Program-made: the position numbers and the translations under genes | Notes under the pieces: generated by a model | Told to the model about the DNA's origin: nothing | The model's database searches: none | What the model saw: only the letters and a program-made list of their open reading frames with translations | Shown: piece after piece, positions 26,001-37,688 of the stretch | How positions within the stretch are numbered: position 1 is the stretch's first letter | How the letters are laid out: each line of letters starts with the position of its first letter | Assembly (NCBI GenBank): GCA_959347315.1 | Contig: OY365806.1 | Location: 32,790,054 to 32,854,053 of the forward strand | Reading direction: 5' to 3' | DNA length: 64,000 nt | Source: Bimastos eiseni | Taxonomy: Eukaryota; Annelida; Clitellata; Crassiclitellata; Lumbricidae

Positions 26001-29000
26001 TCATACACGAGTTCACTAGTTGAGGTTGGTGTAGAGTAATATTGGATTTTATTCCATTCTAACGTGATAGAAGTATTATTGAAATGGCTTATTGTAGGGT
26101 AATTAAAACGAGTAACAATGAACATGTTGATGAATTCAGATTAGCAAAGAATATGAACGTCAAAACATTGTAGGAAATTGGAAGACAAATCAGAAACATC
26201 AGAGGAAGAAGACGAGAGAAAGGAAACAGCCTGTTATTACGAACAGCAAAAGGAGTTCCAAATGAGGTCTCTGCATTTTTGCTTTATAACATGCCATACC
26301 ATAATTTATTTGAAGATGATAGCAGTATGTTCTTTGCATTTATCTGTAGATGTATGTATCAGCATTTTTGTAGCACCTTTTGGGGCTTTCAAAAACTTTG
26401 CTATCTTCCAGCAACTTTCAATCTTTTGTAAAGGTGACCCTGATTACAGGTTTTTTGTCCTTTAAGGGTTTCTGTTAGTCCCTATTGGCTCCCAGCTTTT
26501 TGTCATCATTTTGTACTTGTGTTTGTTATTTGGAGACAATAAAAACACTTGGTTATGGTTAAATGGTTAAGTTACAGAAAGTTTAGCTGAAAATGTTTCT
26601 TGAGCATCAGATGAATTACTGATAGTTCCAGTGGGAGTCTTTCAGAAACGCAGTCATTGGATGAGAAAGTGCCATTTCATGTGGATAAGGCTATCTGAAT
26701 AAAGGAAAAGGACTGCTCTAGCACAACAGCATTGATGAGACACTATGTAATAAAAAGATGTAATGTAAAATGTATAATAATGCCTTTAAGTAAGGCCACT
26801 CTTGTATACATGAATGAACCTGGAGGAATTAAGAGATGCGACTTCAAAAAGAAAGTATTGGAGACGTTTTTCTGCTGCGATCGCTAAAGTTCAAAGAACT
26901 GACAGCACAAGCAACCAACAACAACTTTTGTCAGAGTTTGTAAAAATCTTGTGCTCATGTGCAGGTGAATTATGCTGAAACAGTGAGAATAAGATGGCAT
27001 TATCAAATATAAGAACAAAAGTTTAATATTTTAATGAAGTGCAATTTGTGCTTTTGGGAGGTACTTAAATGATGCTTATATTTGGTGTCCTGATACACGT
27101 ATAGTTGTATACATACATACGATTCATGACTTCATGTCATGCCATTGCATCTGTAGCACTTTTGCAAAGCCAGGCAGAAATTTAGGAGTAGCAGACTTTC
27201 TGATGATCTATGATTTCATTGGTTGTGTTTTTAATTCTTGATGATTAATTTTGATTATCGTTCCTGTTCTTTCCTATTCCTTAGGAATTTGCTCCAAGTA
27301 AGTGGCACTTGAGTTGAGGGCTTGGACCCAACCAGCATGAACCCAGAACAAAGTTCTCATTTCTGGAGTAGATCTTGGCTTATGTCAGAATTGAAGCAAG
27401 TTCAGGATACATGGCGGCTCTTTGTGGTTGCGATGAGTTGACACTTTTGCAGCACTCATGAATGATGAATCAGCTATAGTGCAAACACAATCTGAATTTT
27501 TCATGATTCTATTCCTACTGTTGAGCTACTTTGCTGTCTGGTATCTGTCTCTACTTGGCCACCATTCAGCAGATCAAACTGACCACAGAATTGACTATGA
27601 AAATTTGATGTGGGTTAAAGGCATCAGTGATACTCTGTCATGATGGTAAGTGCTATAATTGCCACAGTCACTGACACCACATTACATTATTCATCCCGGT
27701 TATGATGAACCCAAGGAACAGATTGGTACCCAGAGTAAAAATTTGGTTCAAATAAGCACATTTTTATAATTAGTGTGTTTTCATTTAAATGGAACAAATT
27801 GACGGGAAACAGGTCAGATTTTCAACTTTTAGTTTTAATAGCACCCTATGTGTTTGTTAAATTTGTTTCTTTTGGTATCCTGTGGAAATAAATGTATAGA
27901 TAATGTTGCTTGTAGCTTTCTGAAAGCAGGGGCTGAACATAGCAGTGATGATGACAATGAATCTGAGGATCTTATCAATATTAAAGTCTCGACATCAGAT
28001 GACAAGGTAAGGTTTGTTTATACAATGTACATACCTACATAGTTTACACCAGACTATATAAATTTAGTTTTAATGGTCCCAAGGTAAAGGTTTGTTCATG
28101 TGTATAGGTATGCACACCTACTTAGTTTACACTGGTCATACCACATTTATTTTAATATCCACCCTTAGACGTGTTTATGTTTTATTAAGATGTTATTCTA
28201 TTAATCATTGAATAGGTGCAAAATAACCAGATGCACACATACATGTCCTGCTTTTGGGTGCACTATACATGTCAACAGGTTCACTGGTTGTCTCAATATC
28301 TGTGCCATTGTAGTGGATAATTCATCTTATTGCCAGCACAATTAGACATTTGCTGTTGAGTTTTTGTTTTGGATTCTTCTTCATTTCCTGCCCCGGATTC
28401 AAACTCCTTACCTTGTTTTTCTGCAAATATCATTTTGGCAATGACTGCTGCATGAGGAGAGATGACTCCCTGATATGTTGTCAAATTTGTATCTATGAAC
28501 CTACAAATTGGAGCAATGTCGGTCTTAGCCATGGCGTTGACCTTCGGTCACAGGTGACCTTCAACCTATCCACCTGCAGACAAAGAATATATTTTCCAGT
28601 GTATTCTTCCACCATTGAGGATATGCTGGAAGGTGGCATTATCGTGTATTCGTACACTGCTACCTGTTATCGCTCTACTTTACACAGACAATTTTTAGGT
28701 ATTCTGGTGATGGTTTCTTCTGTCAGCTTTGGATAAAAATCCATTGGCTGAGCCTCACGTCTATGAGCAAACCTGCCAATGGTGACTCTTATGCATTGTT
28801 TTGCTTATTTACTTTCTCTTCTGAGTGACATTTTCATCAGTTTGGCCTGCACAGGCAGTGAATTTATGAGGTGCCTTAAAGGTGCAATAGTAATGTCTAG
28901 AGAACTTAAACTACCGGATCATTCTGGAGCGGCTGCAATTTTTGGGAGTATATTCAGCGGCATCATGATGTTTGGAAATGGTGCTATATAAATGTCATTA

Positions 29001-32000
29001 ATGAATAAATATTTATTCTAGAGTTTTGCTCTTTTTATTGCAGAAAAAGAAAGAAGAAGACGATTACGTGGAGTGGTTGAAGGGACAGAAAAATGAAATT
29101 GATGAAGGCCTTGCAAAAGATCTGGTCAGTTTGTTTTGCTGTGTTATATCTTCTGTTATGTTACGTTTTAGGTGATTCTGTTATTGTAAAGCTCCATTTA
29201 AAAAAAACTCATCAGTGTTGTGTTAAACTCATCAGTGGTGTTCTGACCAGAACCAGTGAAATCACTGTCAAATAATAAGGACTTAAAGTGCTGCAAAACT
29301 ATGGATGGGACATTGACTGAAGAACTCTTGAGAAAGACTACTCCAGCTGGCAAGTCCGACATTGCAAACTTTCGGGACTGAGCTTTGGCAGTATGGATAC
29401 AAGCGATAACAATAGTTGATGGGCAGCCAACCAAAGTGGGTCACGACCTTCAACCAAGGAGACTGCGCTGCAGATAGAAGTCCCTAAGGTATTATGAAGT
29501 AGAGCCAACAGGACAATTATGCTTGAGGGTCAGGATCTCAAGCTGAGTGTGCTGCTTGATGTGGAGACAGTCCAAAGTATCCCACATTAGGAAGCTATAT
29601 GGCCAATAATAATGACGACAATTTATAAGGTGCCGCAGACGCAGCCATGCCGCTGCAATGGCACTTAACATCTGGGAATAACTCGAATGAGATGGTCAGT
29701 AGTAACGACATACGTGAAGCTTCTGAATATTTGGTTAGTGAATGTCTGGTAAAGATAGTATTAAAAAGTTCACTCTATTGAATTGATACAGTGAAGGCAT
29801 GTAGTGTAGTGTGATAAAAACATAGGTGTTAGACACTGTTAACAAGAAGAGATTTGGTCTAAGGCAACTCTAAGAGCATGTATTGTGGTAGAAGAAAGAA
29901 AAGAATTTAAATGAAGTTGAAATGAAACTCATCTTTCAGTGAGCTTAGACAAGTAGGAGAGTTGTAAATAAGTAATGTAATTAGAGATGTCATTGGGGTC
30001 AAAGCCCTGGTTGCTTAAGAGGAGCAGAATCACAACTTGTTTCTGAGATGCTGCTGAGTGCTTACATACATTCTGCATTGTGTTGTCTAAAATTCTGCCA
30101 AAGTAGTTAATTGTGTTCATATGTTCGTGAACACATTTAGGAGCCCTTGAGGAGCTTCTACAATAATCCAAATTTAGACGAAAATGAGAAATTCTTGCGT
30201 GATTACTTCCTGAACAAGCGTCACAAGGATGACAATGAAAGGTCCATATTCTATTTTATTAGATGTAAATGTTTATAATATTACAATTTATACAATATAT
30301 GAGCTTAGTACAAGAATATTTGTGGTCTTAACAGATTAATTTTATGGCTTTCATATGAATATGCGTTGGGCTTTGACAATGTTGCATGCTTGTTTATAGA
30401 CATAATTTGGCTTGTGAATAATGTCTTTAACAGTTTCTTCAAAGGTACTAATTAATTATTCTGAGACCTTGATGATTAGCATTAGTTTACAGATCTAATT
30501 TGCTTGGATGAGTTTAGTTTGTTTATAATAGCACCATTAATTATAGATGGATTTAATAAATGCACTGGGAAATTGTTACATAACGAATTTAGAGATCTAA
30601 CATACTTGACATCTTATATATGTAATCTGATGGCTTTAATCTGCTTCTTAGTGTTCATACTTGAATTGTTTGCATTACTTTTGGTGTCTAAAGCACTTAC
30701 GCACAATTACCCTAGATACAAATAACACATTTTTACACTAAGGTACATTGTGACATTTGAACATAAGCCTAAATAGGGCATTGCTGTATAAGCTCTTTGA
30801 TATGATTGCAGTGAATTGGATGAGGAGGATGTTCTGAAGGAGGTAGAGGCAGACGAGAAGGAGTTTGATGCAGAAGAACTGTTTGTGGCAAAGGTCAACC
30901 ATCGGTTTGAGGAGCCAGACAAGGAGTTCGTAAGTCCATACTTCATATTTTTAATGTTATTGAGGTCTACTCGATAATAATCACATTCTATGTTACCGGA
31001 TTTATGTGATTTGTTAGAAATGTTGAGCAGTACTTTCAAGAGTAAGGCACTTTCACAGCAACTCCAGTTGATGAGGATTGCACAGCGAAAATGCACTTTA
31101 AGGCGACAATATTTTTACACATTTACATCCTGACATTGAAATAGTTACCTCTCCTTCTTTATCCTTCTTAGCAATTGACTGCTTCTATGTAGTCTGCTAT
31201 CTTTAATTTGTAGAATTTTCTGATGGATTGGGTTTTTCTTACTACACATGGTTTCAGTCTAAGCATCTGTTTCATCACATCCTTAAAATAAAAGGCTGCG
31301 TTTACGGCGCCTTATAAATCGCCGTCATCATTACTTGTGAATGTTCATATCTTTCATTTTCTTTGATTATGAATATTCTCATCCTTCGTAATAAATCTTC
31401 ACATTTGTCTTTATGAATATTCATATTCTTCTGTAAGTTTATCTCAACTTATTGCAACCTGTTTAGTTTTTCCGAATGAATCATGTATTACGGTACATTA
31501 CATTTGACTGATGTTTTACTAACAGATTAAAAGCTATCCACGAACGATTGGTGATTCTCTGAGGAACAAGGACGGCAAACGAGCAGAAAAAAGAAAACAA
31601 GTAAAGGAAAGAAAACTTGCTGTAAGTTCACAATATTCCTTCCACAGGTTTGCTTTGTTTTTTGCTGTCCTATCCTGACTAACTTTCTGCAACTCAGATT
31701 CACGATTTCGCACTCCAGTGTGACCTGGCGTGCATTACAAATTTAATTAATGAAATAAATAAATAAATATCTACCTGGCAATGTCATGCCCTGCCTTCCT
31801 AAGTCTATACTGTCCATGCATTACATTACCATAACCTGCCACAAATTAACTTTCAACCCTAATGCGGTTAACTATGGTGTAGCTTTCTTTTCTTGCCTTG
31901 TTAAATCCAACCCCACAACCTATGCAGTAGCTTTCTCAAAGCACCTTACTTTACCATATGCTACTTGATATTATTTTGCTCCCCTAGCTTTGCCTGATCT

Positions 32001-35000
32001 TACCTTGTCTGCTTCTCTTTATTCAGATTTAATGCTGTTACATTACACTGCACTTACTTAACCATGACAGTGTTGTGTTTTAGGAGAAGCAGAAGGAAAA
32101 GGAGGAACTGAAGCGACTTAAGAACTTGAAGAAGAAGGAGGTGCAGGAGAAATTGAAAAAGCTGAAGATGATCGTGGGCAATGACTCAGTTGACCTCACA
32201 GAACAGGATCTTGAGGAAGACTTTGACCCTGAGAAACATGACGCTGTCATGGAGGTGAGCTGGAAATAACACTTATTTTTATTTATGTATTCATACACTT
32301 ATTTATGTGACAAACAGACAGAATCTGTTGGAATAAATGGCAAAAAGAAACAGTACAGTTTAGAACTTCTTTTCAAGTACTGGAGAAATCAGTAATGGAA
32401 TGGGTCTACAATGATGATTTAGAAGTTGTCTGTGAAGAGAATTTGATTTGTTTTGGAGTAATATTTTCGATTTGGGTGTTGAACGTCCTACAAGCACAAT
32501 CTCTTAAACACTTCATTATAAATTAATTTATGATGTTATTATTCAGGGATTGCAATCAGCTTTTGGAAATAATCTTATAAAATTTTAATGCAGCCTCATT
32601 TGAAGTCTCATTGATATGGCTTCCAAAGGCCACATTATAATGAGCCTGTGGTGCACGTCATTTTCATTGCGAATTTCTGTGTTCTGGTCTCTTAACTGTT
32701 ATTTTCATTGACGGTTATACATATTGTTAAGCAGAAATTTCTTTGCGTACTGGCTTTCTTACGCTTTTTCTGCTTATACTATTTGCAGAAGTTAATCGGA
32801 GAAGATTATTATGACCAAGATGCTGATGATGAGAAGCCAACATTCAACATGGATGAATTTGATGACTTTGGTATGAACAAGTTTTAATATTAAATTTTTT
32901 CATTCTGCAGCTTGACTTTGTTGACAAATTGTAGATTGTTAAGGATTTGTTATGAATTTACTTATTTAATTAATTTGTCATAGAAGATACTTGGGAGGAT
33001 GAAGTCAGTGAAGGAAACGAAGATGACTCGGCACCAGTCTGCAAGCAACCACAACCGGGTCCTTCAAAAGCTCATACATCTGTAAGAGTTTCTTTCCACT
33101 ATTTTCATATGAAAACTGGCTGTTATACATGTAATTGTATGCTTGTGTGTTCTAGTAATACTTAATTAACAGAATTTGCTGGACGTTTGTTGTGATGCTA
33201 CTTGGTTTAAGTTCTAATAATTGTTTGGTCGATTGATCAGATTAGTTAATTGAATTATTTGATTAGTTGATTAACTCTTTAGGTGATGAAATGATTCAGT
33301 TCATCGTGTTGTGAATTGAGTGACTGCGAATTTGAATGATTCATTAATTCATTGCAGACAACTCGTGAAACTGACAGAATGGAAAAGCCAAAGAATAAGA
33401 AAAAAGCTAAATTCGCAGAAGAGCTTGAAAAACTGAAGCAGACTTTAGATTCGAGTTAGTCTTTTCTATTGCAACTCTTCAACAGCCAAAGTTGTCTGTG
33501 CTGCCTTAAATTTGTAGTTTTGTAGCTACCTGTTAAGTGCTTTTATTGATTTTTTAATCACTTTTTACTGATTAGTTAGTGAGCTAGATTGTTATCTAGC
33601 AGTGCCCAATCAAGTGCTTTTTTGTTGGGTTCTTGTTTATTAATCTAACTTATTGTCTAGACCTTTTTTACTACTTCCAGTTGCTATTTGGTACTTGGTA
33701 TTGTTTAATATTTAATAAAAACTTTTATATTGAGGTAGAAAATATGTCCATGTGTTTATTGTTTATACTTTAGTTTATTTGGTCATATTTTACTGCTAAA
33801 TGTTTGAGTAATTGGAACATTCCTTTGTTCTAGATAAAATGTCACAGGAACAATATATAAATGAAATCTTGTCACGCATGGATTATGAAGACAAAGTTGG
33901 TGACGTTACGTTTCGATTTGGCTATAGGAATGTGACTCCCTGTGACTATGGCCTGACTGTTGCAGAGGTATGGAACACCGATCAGCATGCCATGAATTTT
34001 GTTTATCCTATGAACATTGTTAACAGATTATTGCATTGAGTGCATTTTGAATATTGATTAAGGTGTAAATGTACGTGCAGTTGTGAATACTCATAATGGT
34101 ATGAAGATTTTGAGTTTGATGTTTATTGAATCATTAACAAAGATTTCAATTAGGACAATTAGATCTATTGCATTCTAAGTGTTGGGTGTCGAAAGAGAGA
34201 TGAAAAGGGTCAAAATGTCGGATTCTCACATTAATAGATTACAAGTGGATTATTCAATCCAACACAGCATGCAACTTCATAATCATTTTAAAATATCATT
34301 CCCAGTTACATGCAAAGAGCCTAAACAGTACAGTGCAAGGTAACAACCTATGCACTCAATTAAGTCTATGAAGACAATAGGTATTGCTTCATTTGTACGT
34401 AAAGAGATAACAGCATAGGAACTTGTATAATCTCGTGTGAAATGAGTATTCCAAAGAAGTTGACTTCCAGAGCATTTAACTGAGAATCGCATTACAATCA
34501 TATGAGCTTAATGAGTGCTATGTCATGGTATTTAGAAGCATCCATCTGAACTTATGTGTACTCTGCAAGGGGCCATTCGTTTAACAGGTTTGCCTTTAGG
34601 GGTAGAGGTAACCCAAATGCGTCTGCTTGCATATACGGGTGGTCTACTGATGATATGTTTTGATCAGTATTTGCTTCTTGTTATGACGGTCGAATCTTTT
34701 TGATTCTGAAACAGGTATTGAAAGCTCCAGAGCGTGAACTTAATTCATGGGTCTCTGTGAAAAAAATGAGCCAATACAGGTACTGTTGTGCTTACAGTTA
34801 TAATTATAATTAGTAATGTATTAAAGAATAATAATGTGCCATATTTTGAGGTGCTTACCTGATGTGTGAGTAAAGATGATAGTCTAGCTGCCAGAAAAAC
34901 CTTGAGTGTTTTTTGTTTTATTATTTTTTCTCCGCTAATGTCTCCCTTAATAAAATATTAATAGGAAACCCTCAAATAAAGTTATTGAGAATGTATTTTA

Positions 35001-35997
35001 AGGATATTTTTTAGCACTTATTAGTAATTATGAGCACTTTCTTAACAAAACATGGCTATTAAATGAATGGACATTATTAATCAAGGGCTTCGAGCATAAA
35101 TTTCTTTTTAATTCTATATTTTCATTCTTTGACTAAAATTAACAATTGAAGATGCTGTTTATGCTAAATAAATTTGCATTTTAAGTTAAATATTTTATGC
35201 TTTTTTAAATAATTCCTTTATACAGAACTGAAGAGGAAGAAAAGTGGGAAGTGAAGCTTTACAACAAGAAGTCGAAAGATGATCAGAAGAAGCTCAACAT
35301 TCTTCCATCACTAGGGTAAACAAACTGGCTAATTCTTATTATTCGTAATATAACCATATAAATATCAGTTGTCTTTATTTTTAAAACAGGTGGGCGAGTG
35401 CCTGAGAAATATGATGTAAGGTGATGGTCTGTTTGGTAGAGTCTGTAAAACCACAATAGCATGTTCGACCTGCCTTTGATTATCCTTTGAAGTGTCTGTG
35501 AATGTAAACATAAGATGTTTTATGGAATTGTTTTCAGATCAGATAACTCAAAGGATCGGAATGAGAAAGCTGCCATGGCACCAAAAGACAGCAACCAGAC
35601 CGCATCAAAGAAGCGACAGAAGAAAAAGCGGAAACAAGCGGCGGAAGATGACAGTTACTCCAAGAACTTCCAACAGCATGCGGCTGCATCAGGTATCGAC
35701 GTAAAAGAAATCAGGCCTCAGAAAGCTAAAAAGTCGAAGACCGATGATGGCATTGTGTTGACAAGTAGCGAGATAAACTCCAACATGGAAAGTCCTAGAG
35801 CAGAAAATTCTGAAATGGAAAGCAGAGCAGCAGAAAAGAAAGAAAAGAAGAACGACAAGAAGAAGCATCGGGTTAGCATCCCAACAATGTCGAGTGATCG
35901 GCTGGAGGCATATGGAATCAACGAGAAGAAGTTTAAGTATGTGATTCAGAACAAACTCCATCAGGAAATGAAGAAGAAACAGAAGTTGTGTGACTAA
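20043..35997 (+). CDS. KRI1: KRI1 homolog, ribosome biogenesis protein, 18 exons
   Basis: Exons: 20043-20124, 21650-21726, 22549-22654, 24148-24262, 26174-26266, 27916-28006, 29044-29124, 30141-30241, 30812-30929, 31526-31621, 32084-32254, 32789-32870, 32984-33081, 33358-33454, 33834-33967, 34715-34779, 35226-35315, 35538-35997. All joints are GT-AG with agreeing phases, giving 718 aa (human about 700). Family landmarks in order: FLKDYER, DDYVEWLKGQK, KFLRDYFLNKR, HRFEEPD, SYPRTI, ELKRLKNLKKKEV.EKLKKLK, EEDFDPEKHD, then MDYEDKVGDVTFRF and VTPCDYGL (the KRI1 C-terminal domain). The tail is Lys-rich with RLEAYGINEKKF. KRI1 works with KRR1 in the nucleolus on 40S pre-rRNA processing (yeast knowledge). 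Acidic and Lys-rich blocks fit a nucleolar protein. Introns hold pogo-like, foldback and TIR-element fragments. Confidence 0.95.
20341..20465. repeat. Three imperfect tandem copies of an approximately 46-bp unit
   Basis: ATCCAGCTTCTATTTA, ATCCAGCTTCCATTTAGG and ATCCAGCTTTCATTTAGA recur at about 46-bp spacing, each followed by an AT-rich TTCTTTT stretch. It lies in KRI1 intron 1. Confidence 0.7.
20725..20997. mobile_element. Foldback/MITE-like inverted repeat in KRI1 intron 1
   Basis: The left arm begins CTTAGGTTTTAGCGTAAT and the right arm ends ATTACGCTAAAACCTAAG. Nested inner arms (CTTAGGTTTTAGTGTAAT; TGTTTCACCCTT) match inverted sequences at 20910-20960 (AAGGGTGAAAC; ATTACACTAAAACCTTAG). 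The whole 273 bp therefore folds into a hairpin with arms near 90-100 bp and iterated TTAGGTTTTAG units. No coding potential. Confidence 0.75.
21165..21286 (-). mobile_element. Terminal fragment of the AGGGCATAACCG-ended TIR element
   Basis: About 120 bp matching the right end of the copy at 7292-7853, including the GCCAGAGTTGCC, TTCGGTTCGTACCCGGATCC and CTATTCGGTTATGCCCT blocks. The other end is missing. It lies in KRI1 intron 1. Confidence 0.65.
24841..25533 (+). mobile_element. Pogo-like (Tc1/mariner superfamily) non-autonomous element, copy 1
   Basis: The ends CCGTATATACTCGCGTATAA and (inverted) CCATATATACTCGCGTATAA are flanked on both sides by TA, the Tc1/mariner target duplication. The motif CGACTTATACRCGA is repeated inside both ends. 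At 25172-25261 an open piece reads [20 protein letters not shown] and continues ELHGN. This resembles the N-terminal helix-turn-helix (CENP-B/Psq type) of pogo-family transposases, and the catalytic domain is absent. It is a 693-bp deletion derivative in KRI1 intron 4. Confidence 0.8.
28840..29010 (+). repeat. Possible retroelement 3' end (GGTGCTATATAAATG)
   Basis: GGAAATGGTGCTATATAAATG followed by TCATTAATGAATAAAT resembles the GGCGCTATATAAATG tails elsewhere in the window. The upstream boundary is unclear. It lies immediately before KRI1 exon 7. Confidence 0.35.
31284..31330 (+). repeat. CR1/L2-like 3' tail fragment
   Basis: GGCGCCTTATAAATCGCCG followed by TCATCATTAC matches the end of the better preserved fragment near 46130-46170 (GATGCCTTATAAATCGGCGCCG then (TTA)n). 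It lies in KRI1 intron 9. Confidence 0.45.
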
Positions 35998-36192
35998 ACT
36001 ACGACATGTTTTAAATGGCTTTAGCGAACACTTCATTGTGTGTAGAGTCTGCTCGAAAATATATTTGGTTGGTTGAAATGTTCTGTACTTTTGGATAAGA
36101 CTTCAGTGATTCAGGAGTTATTGTGATGAATTTATGAAAGCATGTAACATACTAATGATAGAGACCATGGTCTATGTAGCAGTGGACTTTGT

Positions 36193-36238
36193 GCCTGCAA
36201 GTAATGCAAAAGTTTGCCTGCAAGTAATGCAAAAGTTG
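36193..36238. repeat. Two tandem copies of a 23-bp unit in the KRI1 3' flank
   Basis: GCCTGCAAGTAATGCAAAAG is repeated exactly with a 23-bp period. Confidence 0.9.
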
Positions 36239-36817
36239 GCGAAATGTGAGGTTTGGAAATTGATATTTGTGTGCTGTATATAATGGGCTGTGTGCCACCT
36301 ATTATACATATACATATATATAGTTGTTTGATGGTCTGTGTAGCCCATATAGAAAAAAACAAGATCGAGCTACATTTTATAATATAATACAACATAAAAG
36401 CAGAAATACAATAAGAAACAGTATAATGCAGCGGCATATAGAAAAACAACAGTTATTTGCATGCATTCTAATAGTGTTCATATTTAATAAGATTATACAG
36501 GAAAATGACTACAGAACTCAGTCAAAGAAAGCATTCTGATACATGTCATCAAGATAGTTTTGAGCCAAAAATGAGGAAATCTATATATCCTGTAAATTTC
36601 TGGCTTACTATGCAAGATTGTAGATTATGATCTACTGTGTCAAAGAAATATTTCAACTGAAGTTTTCTATTCACAAGGCATAATTAATGATCCCTTAAGA
36701 ATCGAATTCATCTACTATTGATCAAAATCATCAACACAGTTTTGAATAACTATTACTGCTTGGACAGATTCCTGCAGAAAATGGGTAGTTTAACTTTATC
36801 TGCTGTAGTCGGTTCTA

Positions 36818-37375
36818 CGTCTTTTGATCCTCCAGTTGATCCCCATCAGTTGATCCTCTGTAATTGATACCCTAGTCAATTGATCCCCTGCCTATTGAAC
36901 CCAGCCCAATTCATTCAACATTCATGTTCCACTTGCGATCATCTCGTTATTAAGAGAACGACGAGCTAACAGACCACTCAGTTTTAAAATGATAAAAATT
37001 TACAAAAGCATAAAGTCCTAAGCAAAAGTGAATCTCCGACTGGCTGTTAAGCGTTTACAGCACGGTCGCACAAGCCTCAAGCAAGCGATATCGTTTCATT
37101 ACCTGATGTTCCATACCGACAACCCACTGTAGAAATGTATAGTCCATCCTGGACGAGTGACACGAAGCCTGGACGAGTTACATGAAACCTGGGCATTGCT
37201 TTGCTATTTTCCAAATCTGTAAAATCAATCTTTTGTTTACTAATAGTCTCCGCTACAAGTCTGACGCTCAGCCAAGAGATTCATTCAGGACGAATAGGCA
37301 GGGGATCAATTGATGTGGGGATCAATTGACGGGGATCAACTGACGGGGGATCAATTGATGCGATACCCTGTAGGC
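36818..37375. mobile_element. TIR element with iterated TTGATCCCC / GGGGATCAA ends
   Basis: The left 85 bp contains five TTGATCC or TTGATACC units ending ...TTGATCCCCTGCCTATTGA. The right 85 bp is its inverse, starting GAATAGGCAGGGGATCAAT with four GGGGATCAAYTGA units. The arms enclose about 390 bp with no coding sequence. The outer edges are less clear, and I see no certain target duplication. Confidence 0.7.
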
Positions 37376-37569
37376 TACCAAAAATACTCCTCCTTTCAAA
37401 GTCATTTCTCAACAGTACAAAATGATAGCGACACCATATTACTGGAAAGCGTTCTTATGAAGCAATAGATGATTAAATATTTCATAACAAACAATAGAAC
37501 ATTAGTTCATTAGGTGAAGTATTGATATACCTCCAAAACAAAAGTATGTGCAAAACGCCTGCTCAGCGA

Positions 37570-37688
37570 TCAAGCAAATAAAAAATGATGTATAACAAGG
37601 ACTATAAATGCTGAAAACATGGAAACACTAGACTTGAGACTCTGTGAAGCACCATTTGGTCTTCGTCTTGGAGGAGGAGGATCCATTC
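37570..37688 (-). other. Last exon of the CD109-like gene: GPI-attachment signal
   Basis: After PPPPRRR and NGAS the exon ends with an uncharged hydrophobic segment ([17 protein letters not shown]) directly before TGA. Small residues (Asn-Gly-Ala-Ser) upstream suit a GPI omega site. This is the CD109 arrangement, unlike soluble A2M or insect TEP1. The exon before it (38354-38274) has a CEECPQCC cluster. Confidence 0.75.

Larger units (their letters stand above)
35998..37569. other. Tail-to-tail intergenic region between KRI1 and the CD109-like gene
   Basis: Holds the two 3' UTRs, a 23-bp tandem duplication (36193-36238) and the inverted-repeat element at 36818-37375. No gene is seen. No unambiguous AATAAA could be placed for either gene. 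Confidence 0.5.

Noticed and set aside
35689..36036. Minus-strand open frame of 115 codons, Leu/Phe rich
   Set aside because: Antisense of the last KRI1 exon; its composition mirrors the Lys-rich KRI1 tail.
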